Shown here: positions 60,024-64,000 of the stretch, in pieces | How positions within the stretch are numbered: the stretch's first letter is position 1 | Layout: the number at the start of each line of letters is the position of its first letter | From: Streptomyces sp. T12 | Lineage (GTDB): Bacteria > Actinomycetota > Actinomycetes > Streptomycetales > Streptomycetaceae | Length of the DNA stretch: 64,000 nt | Assembly (NCBI RefSeq): GCF_028736035.1 | Contig: NZ_CP117866.1 | Location: forward strand, 2,480,001-2,544,000 | Direction: 5' to 3' | Program-made: the position numbers and the translations under genes | The notes under the pieces: generated by a model | Databases searched by the model: none | Told to the model about the DNA's origin: nothing | The model's input: only the letters and a program-made list of their open reading frames with translations

Positions 60024-62534
60024 GTGATCCGTTACGACGCCCTGGACGCGCTGCCCGTACGCAGCGCCCTGCCCGGCCTGACCGACGCCCTGGACGCGCA
60101 CGGCACCGCGGTGCTCGTCGCGCCGCCCGGCACCGGCAAGACCACCCTGGTGCCGCTGGTCCTGGCCGGGCTGCTCGGCGAGGAGCCGGCCCGGCGGGTC
60201 GTCGTCGCCGAGCCGCGGCGGATCGCGGCCCGGGCCGCCGCGCGGCGGATGGCGTGGCTGCTGGGCGAGAAGGTCGGCGAGAGCGTCGGATACACCGTGC
60301 GCGGGGAGCGGGTCGTCGGGCGCCACGCGCGCGTGGAGGTCGTCACGACCGGTGTGCTGCTCCAGCGGCTGCAGCGCGACCAGGAGCTCGCGGGCGTGGA
60401 CGTGGTGGTGCTCGACGAGTGCCACGAGCGGCATCTGGACGCGGACACGGTGGCGGCGTTCCTGTGGGACGTACGTCAGACCCTGCGGCCGGAGCTGCGG
60501 CTGGTGGCCGCGTCGGCGACGACGGACGCGGCGGGGTGGGCGCGGCTGCTGGGTGACGCGCCCGTGGTCGAGGCCGAGGGCGTTGCGCACCCCGTGGAGG
60601 TGGTGTGGGCGCCGCCGACGCGTCCCGTACGGCCCCCGCACGGCATGCGCGTCGACCCGGCGCTGCTGACGCACGTGGCGTCGGTGGTGCGGCGGGCGCT
60701 GGCCGAGCGGGCCGGGGACGTGCTGTGTTTCCTGCCGGGTGTGGGCGAGATCGCGCGGGTGGCCGGGCAGCTGGGCAGCCTCGGGGACGTCGAGGTGCTC
60801 CAGGTGCACGGGCGGGCGCCGGCGGCCGTGCAGGACGCGGTGCTGGCGGGCGGGGAGCGGCGCCGGGTGGTGCTGACGACATCCGTTGCGGAGTCGTCGC
60901 TGACGGTTCCTGGTGTGCGGGTGGTCGTCGACTCGGGGCTGGCGCGGGAGCCTCGCGTCGACCACGCGCGCGGGCTGAGCGCCCTGACGACGGTACGGGC
61001 CTCGCAGGCGGCGGGGCGGCAGCGGGCGGGGCGGGCCGGGCGGGAGGCGCCGGGGGCGGTGTACCGCTGCTGGGCGGAGGCCGAGGACACGCGTCTGCCG
61101 CGGTTCCCCTCTCCGGAGATCAAGGTGGCCGACCTGACCGCGTTCGCGTTGCAGGCGGCGTGCTGGGGTGACCCGGAGGCCACGGGTCTGGCGTTGCTGG
61201 ATCCGCCGCCGGGTGGGGCCATGGCGGCGGCACGGGCCGCTCTCGCGGGAGTGGGCGCGGTGGACTCCGTCGGCAGGGCCACGCAGCGGGGTGTGCGGCT
61301 GGCTCGGCTGGGTCTGCATCCCCGGCTGGGGCGGGCGCTGCTGGACGCGGGTGCCTCGGACCGGGTCGCGGAGGTCGTGGCGCTGCTCAGCGAGGAGGCG
61401 CCGCGCGGGTACGGGGACGATCTCGCCGGTGCGTTGCGCGCGGCCCGCAGCGGGGGTGATCCCTACGCGGGGCGGTGGCGTGCGGAGGTGCGGCGGCTGC
61501 GGGCCATGACCAAAGAGCTCGCGGACGTGCCCACCGGTGACTCTCCTGCCGCAGGGGCCGGGGAGCACAGCCTCGCCGGGCTCGTCGCCGCACTCGCCTT
61601 TCCCGAGCGCGTGGCCAAGGCCGACGGCGGTTCCTACCTCATGGCCTCCGGCACTCGCGCCGAACTCCCCGAGGGATCCGCCCTGCGCGGCGCCCCCTGG
61701 ATCGCCGTCGCCGTCGCCGATCGGCCCGTCGGCAAGGGGCACGCGCGTGTGCAGCTCGCCGCCGCGGTGGACGAGGACATGGCCCGGTCGGCGGCGCCGT
61801 CGCTGCACTCCGAGGCCCAGGAGGTCCACTGGGCCGACGGGGACGTCGTAGCACGGCGCGTGGAGCGGCTGGGGGCGATCGAGCTCGCGGTGCGGCCGTT
61901 GCGCGACGCCGACCCCGCCCTCGTACGGAACGCGCTGCTCGAAGGTCTGCGGCAGGAAGGGCTCGGCCTGTTGCGCTGGTCCGCCGACGCCGGCGTACTG
62001 CGGCAGCGGCTCGGGTTTCTGTATCTGCACCTCGGTGCGCCCTGGCCCGACGTCGCCGACGACGCGCTGTACGCGCGCGTGGACGAGTGGTTGGAGCCCG
62101 AGCTGAGCCGGGCCCGGCGGCGGGCCGATCTCGCGCGGATCGATGCCGGGGCGGCGCTGGCACGGCTGCTGCCGTGGGCCTCCGGGGAGGCCGGGCGGCT
62201 CGACGAGCTGGCGCCGGAGCGCATCACCGTACCCAGTGGGTCCCGCATTCGGATCGACTACGACAACCCCGAACAGCCCGTTCTCGCCGTGAAGTTGCAG
62301 GAGATGTTCGGGCTGCACGAGTCGCCCTGCGTGGCCGGGGTGCCGCTCCTGGTCCATCTGCTCTCCCCCGCCGGGCGGCCCGCGGCCGTCACCGCCGACC
62401 TCGCCTCCTTCTGGAGGGACGGCTACAAGGGCGTACGGGCGGAGCTGCGCGGCCGTTATCCCAAGCATCCGTGGCCCGAGGACCCCGCCGGCGCCGAGCC
62501 GACCCGGCACACCAACGCCCGGCTCAGGCGGTGA
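60024..62534 (+). CDS. hrpB: ATP-dependent helicase HrpB
   Basis: 836 residues. DEAH/RHA-type helicase: Walker A A-P-P-G-T-G-K-T-T (K39), A-E-P-R-R-I-A-A-R-A-A-A-R-R-M, D-E-C-H box (V-L-D-E-C-H-E-R-H-L-D-A-D), SATTDAA, L-C-F-L-P-G-V-G-E-I, and Q-R-A-G-R-A-G-R motif VI. The C-terminal half has the HrpB-specific domain ending in G-V-R-A-E-L-R-G-R-Y-P-K-H-P-W-P. GTG 60024 follows the methyltransferase stop by four bases. Overlaps the convergent DUF3068 gene by 11 bases. Confidence 0.95.
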   Translation: MIRYDALDALPVRSALPGLTDALDAHGTAVLVAPPGTGKTTLVPLVLAGLLGEEPARRVVVAEPRRIAARAAARRMAWLLGEKVGESVGYTVRGERVVGRHARVEVVTTGVLLQRLQRDQELAGVDVVVLDECHERHLDADTVAAFLWDVRQTLRPELRLVAASATTDAAGWARLLGDAPVVEAEGVAHPVEVVWAPPTRPVRPPHGMRVDPALLTHVASVVRRALAERAGDVLCFLPGVGEIARVAGQLGSLGDVEVLQVHGRAPAAVQDAVLAGGERRRVVLTTSVAESSLTVPGVRVVVDSGLAREPRVDHARGLSALTTVRASQAAGRQRAGRAGREAPGAVYRCWAEAEDTRLPRFPSPEIKVADLTAFALQAACWGDPEATGLALLDPPPGGAMAAARAALAGVGAVDSVGRATQRGVRLARLGLHPRLGRALLDAGASDRVAEVVALLSEEAPRGYGDDLAGALRAARSGGDPYAGRWRAEVRRLRAMTKELADVPTGDSPAAGAGEHSLAGLVAALAFPERVAKADGGSYLMASGTRAELPEGSALRGAPWIAVAVADRPVGKGHARVQLAAAVDEDMARSAAPSLHSEAQEVHWADGDVVARRVERLGAIELAVRPLRDADPALVRNALLEGLRQEGLGLLRWSADAGVLRQRLGFLYLHLGAPWPDVADDALYARVDEWLEPELSRARRRADLARIDAGAALARLLPWASGEAGRLDELAPERITVPSGSRIRIDYDNPEQPVLAVKLQEMFGLHESPCVAGVPLLVHLLSPAGRPAAVTADLASFWRDGYKGVRAELRGRYPKHPWPEDPAGAEPTRHTNARLRR

Positions 62535-63516
62535 CCTGTTCGAGGTCGGCGTTCTTCGTCGGTTCCGGGTCGCCGGGGCGGCGGCCGCGTGCCTCCAGGT
62601 AGAGGGAGAGCGCCAGGAGCAGGAGTCCCAGGGTCAGGAAGCCCCAGGGGAGATACGACGTCATCAGCTGGACCAGCGTGCGGTTGGACTTGACCAGGTC
62701 CACCGTGTGGTCGATGTAGTCCTCGCGCATCTTCACGTGGCCCGCGAACGCCGTCACCTTCTCGCGTCCGCCGAGCAGGGTGCCGCCGCGCAGTTCCTCC
62801 TTGTGGATCTCCTCGCCGTAGACGGGTGCCCCGGTGAGGGGTTCGACCCAGAACTTGCGGACGGTGGTGTACCAGCGGGTGGTGCCGGTCTTGGCCACCG
62901 ACTCCGGTGTGATGCCCTCGACCGGCATGGTCCTGGGGAACCTCACCTTGGTCCACGGGATGGTCTGCTCGAAGTAGTAGACCTCCACGCCGCGGAAGTT
63001 CTGGGTGCCCTTGTAGTGGATGGGGGCCGTCACCCGCGCCTGTGCGTCGAAGTACTCGTAGTCGCGTTTCTCCGTCAGGAAGGGCCACTTGAACTCGATG
63101 CCCGCCCGCTTCACCGGGTCGCCGTCGACCATCTCGCCGGTGGCGTGCACGGGTTCCTGGGTGTGGGCGTCGAAGATGTAGCGCTCGGGGATCTTGGAGA
63201 CCATCTTGCCGTCGGGGCCGACGACATAGGACAGGCCGTCCCAGACGACCACGTCCTTGCCGGCCGTCTTCTCGATCTCCTCCGAGGCTTCGACGTTGCC
63301 CTTCAGCGTCTGCACGATGGTCACCTTGGAGACCTTGCGGGCCTTCATCGTGCCGTAGTCGAGGAGGGTCGCGTCCTTCGCCTCCAGGACCATGTCCTGG
63401 TACTGGCCGGCCGGGATCTTGGCCAGGCGCGGGAAGGCGTACCAGCGCACCAGTGGGGACAGTGCCGTGAAGAACACGGCGAGGGCGAGCAGGATCAGGC
63501 CGGCCTTACGGCGCAT
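62524..63516 (-). CDS. DUF3068 membrane protein
   Basis: 330 residues. N-terminal membrane helix (residues 5-25), large extracytoplasmic domain, C-terminal helix (LPWGFLTLGLLLLALSLYLE) and a short acidic tail, the plan of DUF3068/PorA-family-like proteins of actinobacteria. Segments such as V-V-W-D-G-L-S-Y-V-V-G-P-D-G, R-Y-I-F-D-A-H-T-Q-E-P-V and FRGVEVYYFEQTIPWTKV are conserved-looking. Function unknown. Converges with hrpB. Confidence 0.92.
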   Translation of the reverse strand: MRRKAGLILLALAVFFTALSPLVRWYAFPRLAKIPAGQYQDMVLEAKDATLLDYGTMKARKVSKVTIVQTLKGNVEASEEIEKTAGKDVVVWDGLSYVVGPDGKMVSKIPERYIFDAHTQEPVHATGEMVDGDPVKRAGIEFKWPFLTEKRDYEYFDAQARVTAPIHYKGTQNFRGVEVYYFEQTIPWTKVRFPRTMPVEGITPESVAKTGTTRWYTTVRKFWVEPLTGAPVYGEEIHKEELRGGTLLGGREKVTAFAGHVKMREDYIDHTVDLVKSNRTLVQLMTSYLPWGFLTLGLLLLALSLYLEARGRRPGDPEPTKNADLEQVTA

Positions 63517-63541
63517 CTCGGCCTCCCTCCCGGGCGGGCGG

Positions 63542-63676
63542 TCACGGGTGTGCGGGCACCGTCGTCAGCAGCGGCTTCGGCGACGTCTTGCCGGTCGGTG
63601 CGCCCATGGCCGTGATGGCGAGGACCAGGGCGAGCGCGACGGCGAGACCGGTCGCGGCGGCGATCAGGGCGCGCAT
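63542..63676 (-). CDS. SPW_0924-type short membrane protein (44 aa)
   Basis: 44 residues: M-R-A-L-I-A-A-A-T-G-L-A-V-A-L-A-L-V-L-A in one membrane helix, then T-S-P-K-P-L-L-T-T-V-P. From memory it matches a small Streptomyces family. GGGAGG lies six to seven bases before ATG 63676, which decides this short start over the longer frame. Directly upstream of the DUF3068 gene. Confidence 0.75.
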   Translation of the reverse strand: MRALIAAATGLAVALALVLAITAMGAPTGKTSPKPLLTTVPAHP

Positions 63677-63781
63677 AGGGGCCTCCCGGAACCGCGGAGC
63701 TGATACATCGTCAGGTCCGGCACCGTAGCAACGGGCGGGCGAGATGAGAACACGTTGCACAGCGAACGAGTTGTGCGGACG

Positions 63782-63826
63782 GACGAAGGGCGCCCTGTCC
63801 GCCGTAGCGGAAGGACGCCCTTCGTC
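63782..63826 (-). terminator. Terminator after the right-edge gene
   Basis: GACGAAGGGCG (63782-63792) pairs with CGCCCTTCGTC (63816-63826); inside, TCCGC-CGTA-GCGGA adds a second stem. It lies 15 bases past the stop of the partial gene at the right edge. Confidence 0.7.
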
Positions 63827-63840
63827 GGGTCGTGCGGTGC

Positions 63841-64000
63841 CTACGCGGTCGGGCTCGCCGACGCGGACCCGGACTCCGACTCCGAGGGGGTCGGGGTGGG
63901 CGTCGCCTCGGCCGGGGCCTCCACCTTGAGTTCGACGGTCAGGGTCGCGCCGCCCGCGGTGTTGATGCGGAGCAGGAACGTGCCCGTGGTGTCGTCGGCG
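63841..64000 (-). CDS. C-terminal end of an unidentified protein
   Basis: Only the last 52 codons are in the window. The end reads ...D-T-T-G-T-F-L-L-R-I-N-T-A-G-G-A-T-L-T-V-E-L-K-V then a Pro/Thr/Ser/Glu-rich tail (APAEATPTPTPSESESGSAS) and stop at 63841. The repetitive acidic tail is common on secreted or surface proteins of Streptomyces; no family can be assigned. Confidence 0.6.
   Translation of the reverse strand, partial: ADDTTGTFLLRINTAGGATLTVELKVEAPAEATPTPTPSESESGSASASPTA

Noticed and set aside
59718..62510. 930-codon minus-strand open frame
   Set aside because: Shadow of hrpB and the methyltransferase; no recognisable domain.

Overview
The window is typical Streptomyces chromosome: very high GC with GC-rich third codon positions, GTG starts with GGAGG-type ribosome sites, an F420-type oxidoreductase, Scr1/DUF397 regulator clusters and a conserved core order (uvrB, coaE, rpsA, hrpB-type helicase). 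The genus is inferred from gene content and composition; I cannot name the species.

Layout. 1-7.9 kb: a minus-strand stress/repair block with the start of a probable cation antiporter, a small ferredoxin-like-fold protein, TerC, a TerD fusion protein, TerD, UvrB and an MHYT membrane protein. 8.1-14.2 kb: secreted GDPD phosphodiesterase, O6-alkylguanine methyltransferase, MFS exporter, the wreck of a formaldehyde dehydrogenase gene, a VOC protein, and a PsuG/PfkB-kinase pair for pseudouridine catabolism. 14.2-23.7 kb: methyltransferase, CorA, CBS protein, FDOR/PPOX protein, uridine-kinase-like protein, DUF2293, DUF1772, an orphan GltD, AhpD-like protein and a divergent MocR regulator. 23.9-28.1 kb: a PEP-synthase/rifampin-phosphotransferase-like enzyme translationally coupled to a membrane protein, then a membrane-anchored tyrosine phosphatase. 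28.1-31.4 kb: a Scr1-type cluster (DUF574 methyltransferase, DUF397, XRE/DUF5753 regulator, divergent RsbW-like kinase). 31.5-38.5 kb: ABC exporter, small conserved protein, amidohydrolase, EEP-fold protein, FUSC transporter.

38.8-46.7 kb is the accessory heart of the window. A nucleotidyltransferase is followed by a TIR-NTPase (STAND) whose C-terminal helical domain reappears as a free-standing protein encoded divergently. Next comes an operon of a large membrane protein, a class IV aminotransferase and a caspase-FGE (formylglycine-enzyme-like) fusion, the last two joined by a GTGA overlap. This looks like a multi-effector conflict or programmed-death system, and the PLP enzyme inside it is unexpected. 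46.9-50.8 kb: RidA and GNAT pair, then a hydantoin/allantoin-type unit (racemase, NCS1 permease, divergent GntR with a perfect 16-bp palindrome between them). 50.8-64 kb: core genes for proline iminopeptidase, uracil-DNA glycosylase, S4 protein, DoxX, acyltransferase-like protein, TPR protein, CoaE, PAC2 protein, ribosomal protein S1 with a clear promoter and leader hairpins, a methyltransferase with no canonical start codon, HrpB helicase, DUF3068 protein and small membrane proteins.

No rRNA, tRNA, CRISPR array, transposase or integrase gene was seen.
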